Shown: positions 7,365-15,690, counted from the stretch's first letter. The stretch: 51,495 bases of DNA from JAXDJJ01 sp034665745 (GCA_034665745.1 JAXDJJ010000005.1:1-51495), one strand, 5' to 3'. A program made the numbers and translations. Notes: generated by a model from the sequence alone, not told the origin.

Positions 7365-8788
7365 TCCCAGTCGTGATCCTGGGCAACGCACTTCTTGGCC
7401 TCCTGTGCCTCGCGCTGGCTGGGGCGGGTGGAGGTGCGCGCGACAAGGCGTGTCGGTGGATCGCTGGTGCAGGGATCGCATCGGGGTTAGGTCTCGTCAT
7501 CTTCCGGTCGTCGCTCGGGGCATGGCGCGGGTTCGACCCCGGGGTCGAGGTGGCTGCGGTTGCGGGGCTGGCGGTCGCGTGCTCGTGGGGCCTGGTTATC
7601 GCGCTCGAGCTCGGTGATTCCAGATGGTGGATCGGCGGGCTGGTAGCCGTGACCTCGTCGAGTCTCGTCGCCTGCGCAGCGAGCGTTTGGGTCGTGCCCG
7701 CGTTGTTGTTCGGGATCCCTTTGTTCGCCGCCACCCAACTTGCGGCCGCACGAACAGCCAGGACCGCATGGCTCGCGTTCGCTCTTGCAGATGCCGGTCT
7801 CATCGCGGTGCTCGTTTCGGACTCGGTTAGCCGAGGTGAGTGGTCGGCTCCCGGTCCGATGACCGGGTGGTTGGTGATCCCTCTGATGGTCTCGAGCGCG
7901 CTGCGGGCCGGTGCCCTCCCTCGTGTTGGGACGTTGGGCACCGTGGGCCGGGTGGCCGCAGCCCTCGGGCCGTTGAGCGTTGGCCTGAGCATCGTCGTCG
8001 TGTTGCGCTGGGTCAGTCGGCCGCAGCCGGCCGCAGCGGCGGTCGCGGTCGTGATCGCGCTCGCGGTCGTTGCCTGTTCGGTGCTGCGGAGGAAGCTCGA
8101 CCCCGCGGTCGTCGGGGCGTGGCCCGTGGCCTTCGGCGGTGCGCTCGTGCTCGCATCCGAGGCCGCCGGGCTTCCCGCCGCGGCAGCCGCGATCATCGGG
8201 TGCACCGCGATCATCTTGTGGCCCGCCGCGCTGGAACGGGGGCGCCTGTCGCGTGGGTTCGTTCTGTCCGGCGTGGCGCCGACGATCGCGTTCGGTGCGA
8301 TAGCAACCGCAGCGCGCGACGCCTTCGCGCACGCGACCGCTGGAGGGCTCGGCTCCGAAGTGGCGGCATGGATCGTCCTAGCAGCGCTTCTTCCTGTGGC
8401 CTCTGCTGCAGGGGTGGCTCTGGGGGTGTTTGCGGCCCGGGCAGAACGTTCCGGTGGCTATCACCCGGAGGCCGTGTTCATGACCTGGGTCCTTGCCGCC
8501 GGATCCGTAGCGGCAGGGCTTCTGCTGGGCGCCGATGCCGTTTATGGAGTTCTCGGCGGGGTTCCGGCAGCGATCCTCTTCGCCGTCGCGATCGCGTTCG
8601 GAGCCGTGGCTGCGGCCCGCACGGACGCCGTTCGGACGGACCCCGAGTGGGTCTCGGCCGAGGTCTTGTCGACGCCTCCGGCCCTGATCGGAAGGTGGGT
8701 TGGGGCCGCGCCCCTGGTGGTGGGGCTGGCTGCAGTAGCCAGCGTCGCGTGGCTGACGATCAAGGGCCTCGAGGTCGGATTCCTGTAG
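7361..8788 (+). CDS. Unknown large polytopic membrane protein
   Basis: 475 residues with roughly 13-14 hydrophobic segments spanning the whole length, and no sizeable soluble domain. It begins with GTG overlapping the previous stop (GTGA). The helix-rich layout and the frequent small residues are reminiscent of proton-conducting transporter subunits (NuoM/NuoN type), but I cannot find the conserved charged residues of that family, so I leave it unassigned. Together with the preceding 208-residue membrane protein it forms a two-gene insert in an otherwise conserved actinobacterial gene order, immediately before the penicillin-binding protein gene. A role in cell-wall precursor handling is possible but only by position. 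Confidence 0.65.
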   Translation: MIPVVILGNALLGLLCLALAGAGGGARDKACRWIAGAGIASGLGLVIFRSSLGAWRGFDPGVEVAAVAGLAVACSWGLVIALELGDSRWWIGGLVAVTSSSLVACAASVWVVPALLFGIPLFAATQLAAARTARTAWLAFALADAGLIAVLVSDSVSRGEWSAPGPMTGWLVIPLMVSSALRAGALPRVGTLGTVGRVAAALGPLSVGLSIVVVLRWVSRPQPAAAAVAVVIALAVVACSVLRRKLDPAVVGAWPVAFGGALVLASEAAGLPAAAAAIIGCTAIILWPAALERGRLSRGFVLSGVAPTIAFGAIATAARDAFAHATAGGLGSEVAAWIVLAALLPVASAAGVALGVFAARAERSGGYHPEAVFMTWVLAAGSVAAGLLLGADAVYGVLGGVPAAILFAVAIAFGAVAAARTDAVRTDPEWVSAEVLSTPPALIGRWVGAAPLVVGLAAVASVAWLTIKGLEVGFL

Positions 8789-8820
8789 CCAGAAATCGCT
8801 GTAGATCCGCTCAGCAGCCC

Positions 8821-8826
8821 TAGACT
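8821..8826 (+). promoter_or_regulatory. -10 element (TAGACT), leaderless start of ponA
   Basis: TAGACT is followed by six bases and then the GTG start at 8833. No Shine-Dalgarno precedes the GTG. The identical hexamer and spacing occur before the selenoprotein gene at 28592. Confidence 0.5.
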
Positions 8827-8832
8827 GCCTCG

Positions 8833-11061
8833 GTGTCTAGCCCCCGTCGTACCAAGAAGAAGAATGCGCGCACGGCAACCGGTTCGCGCACCCAGAGATG
8901 GCTGTTGCGCTACGGCTGGATCCTGCCGGTGGCGGCGGTCATCGTGGGCGCCGCCGTCCTTGGGCTTACCTACGCGTTCGCTCGGATCCCCTTGCCGAAA
9001 GACATCGAGCTGGCGTCCTCGGCCCAGGTCTATGACGTCCATGGCCACCTGATCGGAACCTATTCGGGCGAGGTCAGGCGTTTCCTGATCGACACGAACA
9101 AGCTCCCGGATTATGTCGGCGATGCGGTCATCTCAGCGGAGGACCGTGACTTCTACAACCACTCCGGTGTCTCGGTGCGAGGGATCATCCGCGCCGCGTG
9201 GGCGAATGTCACGGGCGGGGCCGTGTCGCAGGGTGGCTCGACGATCACCCAGCAGTACGTCAAGAACGCGGTGCTTCAGGATCCCGAGCGCACGATCACG
9301 AGGAAGATCAAAGAAGCCGTGCTCGCCATCAAGCTCGAGCGCCGGTACTCGAAAGAACAGATCCTCGCCTTCTACCTGAACACGATCTACCTAGGCCGCG
9401 GTGCCTACGGGATGGAGGCCGCCGCGCAGACCTATTTCGGTTACACCGGGACGCCAGAGCATCCGGCGGCGGAGAAGCTGACCCTTGGCCAGGCGGCGTT
9501 CCTCGCCGGCATCATCCCGGCCCCCGAGTCCTACCAACCCGACGAGAACCCCGAGGGCGCGATCGGTCGCAGGGACCGGGTGCTCGACCTCATGGTGACA
9601 GAGGGATACATCACCGAGTCCGAGGCATCGGCAGCCAAACAAGAGAAGTTGAAGATCCCGAAGAACGCCGTTGGAAGTGTCGTCAAACGGACCCGCGCCG
9701 CGTACTTCATGGAATGGCTGCGCCGGAACTATCTCTATCCCGAATACAAGGAAGGCCTTTTCACGCGCGGCCTCAAGATCTACACGACCCTCGATCTCGA
9801 TACGCAGGATGCGGCCGAAGCTGCGGTCGACTCGATCCTTACCGAGGACACGGATCCACAAGCGGCCGTGGTCTCGATGACTCCGAAGGGTGAAGTGCGC
9901 GCGTTCGTGGGGGGCCGCGACTTCACCAACGTGAAGAAGGCGCGCGGGTTCGACTTCGCGTCGGACTACCCGGGCCGTCAGGCAGGCTCTTCGTTCAAAC
10001 CGTTCACCTTGTTGACTTCGATCACCGAGAACATCTCGACGTCATCGACGTTCTCCGGAGCCAGTCCGTTGATCGTTCCCGACCCGGAGTGCGCAGACCC
10101 CGACGGCACCTTGTGGGACGTCAGCAACTTCGGTGGAGCTTCGTACGGAACGATGACGTTGGACCAGGCGACAACGAACTCCGTAAACACCGTGTACGCA
10201 CAACTCGCGGCGGAACTTGGGCCCTCAACGATCGCCGACACTCTGGACAAGTTCGATTTCGATCGCGAGAACACGGACGCCGAGCGAGAGATCCCGCCGG
10301 TGTGCTCTCTTGCACTCGGCACACTTGACGTAACTCCATTAGAGATGGCGCGTGCGTACGCAGGATTCGCCGGGCGCGGTGCGTTGCCGGAAGTGATGCC
10401 GATCCGGTACATCGAAGACAGTCAAGGCAATTGCGTGAAGGTCTATCGCACGGATAAGGGAGCCGAAGACTGCGCGGACGAAGAACGCGCGAAGACCGAA
10501 CAGGTCGTCGATCAGAACGCGGTCGATGTCCTCAACCAAACCTTGACGCACGTCGTGCAAGGGGGCACCGCGACCGCCGCGAATATCGGCCGTCCGGTTG
10601 CGGGCAAGACGGGAACGACTCAGAATCACGCGAACGCGTGGTTCGCGGGCTATGTCCCTCAACTAGCGACGGTCGTATGGATGGGCTACCCGATCGTTCA
10701 AACGAAGGCAGACCCAGAGGGCTACATCCCGTTGATGGAGTACTGCTCGGATACCGAGTTGTGCCGCCCGGTCCACGGCATCGAGGTGACGGGAGGTTCA
10801 TTCCCCGCGCAGATATGGGCCGCGTTCATGAGCATCGCAGTGGCCGACATGGACGTGCTGTCATTCCCGATCCCGTCCGATCTGCCGGATGAAGTGATCA
10901 ATGCCCGTCCCACCGCGAGCCCCAAGCCGACCCCAGACAAGTCACGCCGGCCCACCCCGCAACCGAGCCAACCGCAACCGGAGCCCACCGACCAGTCGCC
11001 CCAACCGTCGGGCTCCCCGAACCCGTTACCTAGCAACTCCAACGGCGGAAACGGTGACTGA
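8833..11061 (+). CDS. ponA: Class A penicillin-binding protein (PonA1-like)
   Basis: Bifunctional peptidoglycan synthase: glycan polymerisation by the GT51 domain and cross-linking by the transpeptidase domain, both outside the membrane. A basic N-terminus leads to one transmembrane helix (about 28-50). GT51 motifs are EDRDFYNHSG (catalytic Glu 103) and QGGSTITQQ (133-141). The transpeptidase has SxxK (Ser386-Lys389, in GSSFKP), SVN (450-452) and KTGT (592-595). The C-terminal 60 residues are Pro/Ser/Gln-rich and low complexity, as in mycobacterial PonA1. Length is 742 residues. The next gene (GT87) starts 8 bases before the stop, matching the ponA1-GT87 order seen in mycobacteria. Confidence 0.95.
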   Translation: MSSPRRTKKKNARTATGSRTQRWLLRYGWILPVAAVIVGAAVLGLTYAFARIPLPKDIELASSAQVYDVHGHLIGTYSGEVRRFLIDTNKLPDYVGDAVISAEDRDFYNHSGVSVRGIIRAAWANVTGGAVSQGGSTITQQYVKNAVLQDPERTITRKIKEAVLAIKLERRYSKEQILAFYLNTIYLGRGAYGMEAAAQTYFGYTGTPEHPAAEKLTLGQAAFLAGIIPAPESYQPDENPEGAIGRRDRVLDLMVTEGYITESEASAAKQEKLKIPKNAVGSVVKRTRAAYFMEWLRRNYLYPEYKEGLFTRGLKIYTTLDLDTQDAAEAAVDSILTEDTDPQAAVVSMTPKGEVRAFVGGRDFTNVKKARGFDFASDYPGRQAGSSFKPFTLLTSITENISTSSTFSGASPLIVPDPECADPDGTLWDVSNFGGASYGTMTLDQATTNSVNTVYAQLAAELGPSTIADTLDKFDFDRENTDAEREIPPVCSLALGTLDVTPLEMARAYAGFAGRGALPEVMPIRYIEDSQGNCVKVYRTDKGAEDCADEERAKTEQVVDQNAVDVLNQTLTHVVQGGTATAANIGRPVAGKTGTTQNHANAWFAGYVPQLATVVWMGYPIVQTKADPEGYIPLMEYCSDTELCRPVHGIEVTGGSFPAQIWAAFMSIAVADMDVLSFPIPSDLPDEVINARPTASPKPTPDKSRRPTPQPSQPQPEPTDQSPQPSGSPNPLPSNSNGGNGD

Positions 11062-12364
11062 CGAAACGTCGGTTAACGGGACCTCCACCACCGACGATCG
11101 GCTGCTGCTCGTTGTGATCGTCGTGTGTAGCGTGATGCTGCTCGCCGGGTACTTCCTGAAGGCACAGTGCACCGGCCCCGAGGGATTCGACGGCCGCCAG
11201 TACTCGCGGCTCTGTTACAACGACATCCAACCCCTCTATTCGTTCCGGGACGTGCAGAGCAACACGTTCCCGTACATCCATGGTGAGTTCACCGCAGACT
11301 CGCAGTTGGTCGGAGGAGCGGTCGAGTACCCGGTCTTGACCGGGCTCTTCCTGTGGTTCACGGGATTGTTCGCCAACGATTCCAACAGCTACCTCAAGGT
11401 CAACGCCTTGTTCCTGATGCCCTTCGGATTGATGACGGCGTACCTACTCGGCCGCATGAGCGGCGCCCGCGCGTTGATGTGGGCAGCGTCGCCGGCACTG
11501 ATCTGGTACTCGTTCCATAACTGGGACCTCCTCGTCGTCGCGTCGGTAGCTGCCGGCTTGTGGTCGTGGCATCGCGGCAAGAACGTTGCCGCCGCGGTCT
11601 GGTTCGGCGTCGGCTGTGCTTTGAAGATGTATCCGATCCTGTTCGTCGTGCCTGTGGCTCTAGAGCGATGGCATGCAGGGAAGAGGAGCGATGCCGGCAA
11701 GGTATTCGCGGCGGGAGCTGGTACCGCTCTTGCTCTCAACCTTCCGTTCATGCTGATCAACTTCGATGGCTGGTGGGCGACCTATGCGTTCCACAAAGCG
11801 CGGGGACCGAACTTCGACAGCATCTGGGGCTTGTTGGGGGACGGCTCTACCTCGCAATGGCTGTTCATGCCGAAGATCAACCTGACCGTCGCCGCTCTGA
11901 CCCTCACGTGGTTCGCGTTCGCGCTGCTCGCCGGATGGTGGCGAGCCAAACGGGACGGTGTGTATCCAACCTTGCAGGTCATGGGTGCCTTGCTCGTCAC
12001 GTTCTTGTTGTGGAACAAGGTCCATTCGCCTCAGTACACCTTGTGGTTGCTTCCGTTCTTCGTGGTGCTGCGCGTCAACGTCCTGTGGTGGTTGGCTTAC
12101 GCCGCGGTTGACACCCTGGCGTACGTCGGCATCTTCAAGTGGTTCTACGACATCTCTTACGAGGCTCAGTTCTTCGCCACGCCTGCCAAGAACGCCATGG
12201 TTGGGGCCGTCTGGGCGCGAGCGGTGCTCCTGCTCGTTCTCTTCGTCGTGTTCTTGTTGTCGCGGCCCGCCCGTGATCGCGCCCTCGACCCTCCCGGCGA
12301 GTCCGAGCCCGCGTTGTTGTCGCACCCCTCTCCTAGCCTTCGAACTGCCGGAGATCCGGCATAG
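11054..12364 (+). CDS. GT87-family membrane glycosyltransferase
   Basis: 436-residue polytopic protein with about 10-12 membrane segments, resembling the GT-C fold GT87 enzymes (mannosyltransferases that use polyprenyl-phosphate donors). The gene occupies the position of Rv0051 after ponA1 in mycobacteria (from memory). Recognisable pieces are the first outside loop after helix 1 (GFDGRQYSRLCYNDIQPLY) and the helix pairs FFVVLRVNVLWWLAYAA and ARAVLLLVLFVVFLLSRP. I chose the GTG at 11054 because it overlaps ponA by 8 bases and precedes the first helix by a short hydrophilic tail; longer in-frame extensions lie wholly inside ponA. Acceptor is unknown; arabinomannan-type glycolipids would fit an inositol-lipid-making actinobacterium. 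Confidence 0.8.
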   Translation: MTDETSVNGTSTTDDRLLLVVIVVCSVMLLAGYFLKAQCTGPEGFDGRQYSRLCYNDIQPLYSFRDVQSNTFPYIHGEFTADSQLVGGAVEYPVLTGLFLWFTGLFANDSNSYLKVNALFLMPFGLMTAYLLGRMSGARALMWAASPALIWYSFHNWDLLVVASVAAGLWSWHRGKNVAAAVWFGVGCALKMYPILFVVPVALERWHAGKRSDAGKVFAAGAGTALALNLPFMLINFDGWWATYAFHKARGPNFDSIWGLLGDGSTSQWLFMPKINLTVAALTLTWFAFALLAGWWRAKRDGVYPTLQVMGALLVTFLLWNKVHSPQYTLWLLPFFVVLRVNVLWWLAYAAVDTLAYVGIFKWFYDISYEAQFFATPAKNAMVGAVWARAVLLLVLFVVFLLSRPARDRALDPPGESEPALLSHPSPSLRTAGDPA

Positions 12365-12401
12365 GCGTTACCAGGCCTCGAAGAGCGCGGAAGGGAGGTG
12401 C

Positions 12402-12518
12402 TAGCATCACAGCGACAAGCGACGCGGTTCTGGTCGCACGATCCCCTGCCCGAAGCGTGCTTTTGGGTGCGCGAGGGCCTCGGAACCCGGTTGGGTTCGA
12501 GTCCGGAGGAGGAGATAG
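12402..12518 (+). promoter_or_regulatory. rpsF leader: promoter and hairpin, possible S6:S18 autoregulatory RNA
   Basis: A -10-like TAGCAT lies at 12402-12407, which would give a 5' leader of about 100 bases. Just before the ribosome site (GGAGGAGGA) there is a hairpin at 12479-12501: CTCG-G-AACCC pairs with GGGTTCGAG across a GGTT loop with one bulged G. Leaders of rpsF operons in many bacteria bind the S6:S18 complex. The position fits, but I cannot confirm the conserved core of that motif. Confidence 0.33.
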
Positions 12519-12842
12519 ATGAGAGATTACGAGGCCATGGTCATCGTGGACGCTCGCCTCGAAGAAGGCGAGATCCAGAAGGCCGTAGATCGGTTCACGA
12601 CAGTGATCACCGAAGCCGGCGGCGAGCTCGGAGCAGTCGACCGCTGGGGGAATAGGCGATTCGCCTACGAGATCGCTCACCAGACCGAGGGCTACTACTT
12701 CGTGGCTAACTTCCGCGCCCCCGAAGATGTGGTCGACAAGCTACGGCGAACCCTGCAGATCTCCGACGAGTTCATCCGAGGAAAGATCACTCACGCGGCG
12801 CCGCCGCAGGTGATCACGAACAAGGAGCAGGTCAATGGCTAG
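12519..12842 (+). CDS. rpsF: 30S ribosomal protein S6
   Basis: 107-residue S6, binding the central domain of 16S rRNA together with S18. The N-terminus (MRDYEAMVIVDARLEE) and the W-G-x-R-x-x-A-Y-E-I block (DRWGNRRFAYEIAHQTEGYY) are typical. The ATG has a strong GGAGGAGGA site. It is the first gene of rpsF-ssb-rpsR-rplI, a classic bacterial operon that puts both halves of the S6:S18 pair together. Its stop overlaps the start of ssb by 8 bases. Confidence 0.97.
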   Translation: MRDYEAMVIVDARLEEGEIQKAVDRFTTVITEAGGELGAVDRWGNRRFAYEIAHQTEGYYFVANFRAPEDVVDKLRRTLQISDEFIRGKITHAAPPQVITNKEQVNG

Positions 12843-13320
12843 TGACAACTGCATCACCCTCGTCGGAAACATCACCGATGACCCCGAATTGCGTTTCACA
12901 CCCTCGGGCTCTGCGGTCGCGAACTTCACCATCGCGGTCAATCGCCGCTTCAAGAACCAGAGTGGCCAGTGGGAGGACAAGCTCGACGGCTTCTTCAAGT
13001 GCAACTGCTGGCGTGAGATGGCCGAAAACGTCGCCGAGTCCCTGCAGAAGGGGTCCCGCGTGATGGTCGTCGGGCGCCTCCAGCAGCGCAGCTGGGACGA
13101 CCAGGAGGGCAACAAGCGCTCGGCATTCGAGATCCAGGTCGACGAGGTCGGCCCGAGCCTCCGCTGGGCCACCGCACAGGTACAGAAGTCGCAGCGTTCG
13201 TCCTCGCAGCAGCAGGGCGGGGCTCCACAGGGATCCGCGCCGAGTGGCGGAGGGGGCGACTGGGGCAGCGCGCCTGCTCCGGTCGGCGGCCCTTCTCCCG
13301 CAGAGGAGGGCTCGTTCTAG
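12835..13320 (+). CDS. ssb: Single-stranded DNA-binding protein
   Basis: 161 residues: an OB-fold domain (about 1-112; ITLVGNITDDPELRFTPSGSAVANFTIAVNRR) followed by a Gln/Gly/Pro/Ser-rich linker. SSB protects single strands in replication and recruits partners through its C-terminal tip. Here the tip reads PAEEGSF, weaker than the usual DDDIPF/DDEPPF: only two acidic residues, and the penultimate Pro is missing. The terminal Phe is kept. The ATG lies within rpsF, and the stop is directly followed by the rpsR ATG with no gap. Confidence 0.96.
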   Translation: MASDNCITLVGNITDDPELRFTPSGSAVANFTIAVNRRFKNQSGQWEDKLDGFFKCNCWREMAENVAESLQKGSRVMVVGRLQQRSWDDQEGNKRSAFEIQVDEVGPSLRWATAQVQKSQRSSSQQQGGAPQGSAPSGGGGDWGSAPAPVGGPSPAEEGSF

Positions 13321-13587
13321 ATGGGTAGAGGTAGAGACCGCGACGAGCGGCGAGGGCCGAAGCGCGATAACAAGCGCCCCGGCAAGAAGAAGTTCTGTCA
13401 GTTCTGTGCCGACAAGACCGACCATGTCGACTACAAGGATGTCGCGCTGCTCCGCAAGTTCATGAGCGATCGCGGCAAGATCCGGGCACGTCGTGTGACG
13501 GGTAATTGCTCACAGCACCAGCGTTTGGTGGCGAGTGCAGTCAAGAACGCGCGGGAGATGGCACTCCTCCCGTACACCTCGAGGTAG
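13321..13587 (+). CDS. rpsR: 30S ribosomal protein S18, zinc-binding (C+) form
   Basis: 88 residues with the S18 core (DVALLRKFMSDRGKIRARRVTGNCSQHQR). It keeps the zinc-ligand set: CQFC at 26-29, a further Cys in TGNCSQH and the nearby His. This is the C+ paralogue; actinobacteria often carry a second, zinc-independent copy elsewhere that is induced under zinc limitation. The start abuts the ssb stop, and only four bases separate its stop from rplI. Confidence 0.97.
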   Translation: MGRGRDRDERRGPKRDNKRPGKKKFCQFCADKTDHVDYKDVALLRKFMSDRGKIRARRVTGNCSQHQRLVASAVKNAREMALLPYTSR

Positions 13588-13591
13588 CCCG

Positions 13592-14059
13592 ATGAAAGTG
13601 ATCTTGGCAGCAGACGTAGAGAAACTGGGGCGCAAGGGCGACGTCGTGGTCGTGGCCGATGGCTACGGGCGCAACTACCTCGTTCCCAAGGGTCTCGCCA
13701 TGACCGCCTCGAAGGGTGCTCTCAAGCAAGCTGAGCAGATGCGCCGGGCGCGCGAAGAGCTCGACCAGAAGGCCAAGGAAGCGGCAGCCGGCAAGGTCGC
13801 CACCCTCGCAGCGTCGCCGGTCTACATCTCGGCACGTGCCGGCGAGGAGGGCAAGTTGTTCGGCTCGGTGACGAACTCCGACGTAGCCCGGGCGATCGAG
13901 GAGCAACTCGGCGAGGCGATCGACCGCCGGGACATCCGGATGGAGGACTCGATCAGGACCCTTGGAAGCCATCAGATCGAGGTCCACCTCCACGAGGACG
14001 TCAACGCTCTGGTGACGGTCGAGGTCATCGCTCACGAAGAGGAACCTGCAGAGGCCTAG
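13592..14059 (+). CDS. rplI: 50S ribosomal protein L9
   Basis: 155 residues. The N-terminal globular domain (MKVILAADVEKLGRKGDVVVVADGYG, RNYLVPKGLA) is followed by the long connecting helix and the C-terminal domain (GKLFGSVTNSDVARAI, IRTLGSHQIEVHLHEDV), all standard for L9. The ATG at 13592 is chosen because the protein begins exactly at the family start; an upstream in-frame extension would overlap rpsR. This is the last gene before a 277-base region that leads to dnaB. Confidence 0.97.
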   Translation: MKVILAADVEKLGRKGDVVVVADGYGRNYLVPKGLAMTASKGALKQAEQMRRAREELDQKAKEAAAGKVATLAASPVYISARAGEEGKLFGSVTNSDVARAIEEQLGEAIDRRDIRMEDSIRTLGSHQIEVHLHEDVNALVTVEVIAHEEEPAEA

Positions 14060-14078
14060 GCGATCCTGCGTATCCGGG

Positions 14079-14120
14079 TTCTCCACAGTTCGGTGGGAGT
14101 AATCCACAGGGTTATCCACG
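14079..14120 (+). promoter_or_regulatory. Cluster of three DnaA-box-like sites upstream of dnaB
   Basis: Three same-strand 9-mers each match the DnaA box TTATCCACA at 8 of 9 positions: TTCTCCACA (14079-14087), TAATCCACA (14100-14108) and TTATCCACG (14112-14120). They lie within 42 bases of the rplI-dnaB gap. There is no AT-rich unwinding region nearby and neither dnaA nor dnaN is in the window, so a regulatory role on dnaB is more likely than an origin. The rest of the gap holds a CCCC-TGA-GGGG hairpin near 14251. Confidence 0.45.
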
Positions 14121-14292
14121 GCCGGTAAAGCCGCGAAGTCCACACGGTTTCGGCGCCAACCCACACCTTTTAGGGGCTTACTACCAACAGCCTTACCCCC
14201 GTAGCGTGCCCAGGGTCATCCAGGTCCTGGCGGGCTGGGTGGCCACCTTCCCCTGAGGGGGCCGCACGGGAATCCCCGTTTCCGTCGCACGT

Positions 14293-14326
14293 CCTCCTTA
14301 CGATGCGAACAGACGTTCTAAGGAGG
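14293..14326 (+). promoter_or_regulatory. Hairpin that would pair with the dnaB Shine-Dalgarno
   Basis: CCTCCTTA (14293-14300) is the exact reverse complement of TAAGGAGG (14319-14326), which is the ribosome-binding site of dnaB. The 8-bp stem with an 18-base loop would hide the site and lower initiation unless opened. This also argues for initiation at the GTG at 14337, ten bases downstream, rather than the TTG at 14328, which is one base from the site. Confidence 0.5.
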
Positions 14327-14336
14327 CTTGACCGAG

Positions 14337-15686
14337 GTGGCGCAGAGGCTCGAAGCAGTACGTCCGAACCGGATACCCCCACACAACCTGGATGCCGAGC
14401 AGTCGGTGCTGGGCGCGATGCTCGAATCCAAAGACGCGATCGCGAACGTCGTCGAGATCCTTCGGGCCGAGCATTTCTACAAGCCTGCTCACACCGAGAT
14501 CTACGAAACGATCATGGGCCTCCACGCCCGGGGTGAGGCGGTCGACGCGATCACCTGTGCAGACGAGCTCGCCCGCCGAGGCAAGCTGGAGGCGATCGGG
14601 GGCAAGCCCTACATCCACGGTCTGCTCGAGGCCTATCCAACCGCGTCGTCGGCGGCCCACTACGCGCACATCGTCGAGGAGCTCTCTCTGTTGAGGGACC
14701 TTATCGACGCAGGCAACAAGGTTCAGGAGATCGGGTTCTCGATGCCCGAGGACGTTTCCGACGCGGTGAATGACGCCGAGGAACTCGTCTTCAACGTCGG
14801 CGACAAGCGGCTGCGCGACGACTACCACGAGATCCGCGGGCTCTTGATGCAGTCGATGATCGATATCGAGAAGCGATACGAATCGGGTGCGAACCTCACC
14901 GGACACTCGAGCGGGTTCCCCGACCTCGACGAGATGACCGCCGGCTTCCAACCTTCGAACCTGATCATCGTGGCCGCCAGACCGAGTATGGGAAAAAGTT
15001 CGCTGATGAACGACTTCGCGCTGAATGTGGCGGCACGGCAGAAGATCCCCGTCATCATCTTCAGCCTCGAGATGTCAAAGGACGAGGTCGTGAAACGTTT
15101 CCTCTCGTCCGAGGCGAAGGTCGACGCACAGCGGATGAACAAGGGTGCCTTGCAGGAGCAGGACTGGCCTCGCTTGTCTGCTGCTCTGGGCCGCCTTGCA
15201 GAAGCGCCGATCTACGTCGATGACTCGGCCAACATCTCTCTGATGGAGATGCGAGCGAAATGCCGCAGGCTCAAAGCCAAGCACGGTCTGGGCATGGTGA
15301 TCATCGATTACCTGCAGCTGATGCAATCGCCGCGGAAGTCCGAGAACCGCCAGCAAGAGGTGTCGGAGATCTCGAGGAACCTCAAGATACTTGCGCGCGA
15401 GCTCGAGGTACCTGTCGTATGCGCGTCACAGCTGAACCGTGGTGTCGAGATGCGCTCGGACAAGCGACCGATGCTCGGAGACCTGCGCGAGTCCGGCGCG
15501 ATCGAACAGGACGCCGACCTCGTGATGTTCATCTACCGAGACGAGGTGTACGACCGGGACACAGAAGCGCGCGGAGAGGCCGAGTTGATCATCGCCAAGC
15601 ATCGCAATGGGCCCACAGGAACGATCCGGCTTGCGTTCATGAACCAGTACACGAAGTTCGCTTCGATCGCGAAAGCCCCGCTCTAA
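14337..15686 (+). CDS. dnaB: Replicative DNA helicase DnaB
   Basis: Hexameric 5'-3' helicase of the replication fork. The N-terminal primase-interacting domain starts with RIPPHNLDAEQSVLGAMLE; the RecA-like domain has Walker A (ARPSMGKSS, about 214-222), Walker B (MVIIDYLQLM) and the C-terminal motifs VVCASQLNRGVE and LRESGAIEQDADLVMFIYRDE. Length is 449 residues and uninterrupted: no intein is present at the Walker A, unlike M. tuberculosis DnaB. The GTG at 14337 is preferred because AGGAGG lies ten bases upstream. It ends four bases from a convergent small gene with no terminator in between. Confidence 0.96.
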   Translation: MAQRLEAVRPNRIPPHNLDAEQSVLGAMLESKDAIANVVEILRAEHFYKPAHTEIYETIMGLHARGEAVDAITCADELARRGKLEAIGGKPYIHGLLEAYPTASSAAHYAHIVEELSLLRDLIDAGNKVQEIGFSMPEDVSDAVNDAEELVFNVGDKRLRDDYHEIRGLLMQSMIDIEKRYESGANLTGHSSGFPDLDEMTAGFQPSNLIIVAARPSMGKSSLMNDFALNVAARQKIPVIIFSLEMSKDEVVKRFLSSEAKVDAQRMNKGALQEQDWPRLSAALGRLAEAPIYVDDSANISLMEMRAKCRRLKAKHGLGMVIIDYLQLMQSPRKSENRQQEVSEISRNLKILARELEVPVVCASQLNRGVEMRSDKRPMLGDLRESGAIEQDADLVMFIYRDEVYDRDTEARGEAELIIAKHRNGPTGTIRLAFMNQYTKFASIAKAPL

Positions 15687-15690
15687 GGAA

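Noticed and set aside
12470..12510. Possible tRNA T-arm (GGGTTCGAGTCC) in the rpsF leader
   Set aside because: The T stem does not pair and no anticodon or acceptor arm is present; the bases form a leader hairpin instead.
14060..14336. Chromosomal origin (oriC) between rplI and dnaB
   Set aside because: Only three DnaA-like boxes, no AT-rich unwinding element, and dnaA/dnaN are not adjacent.
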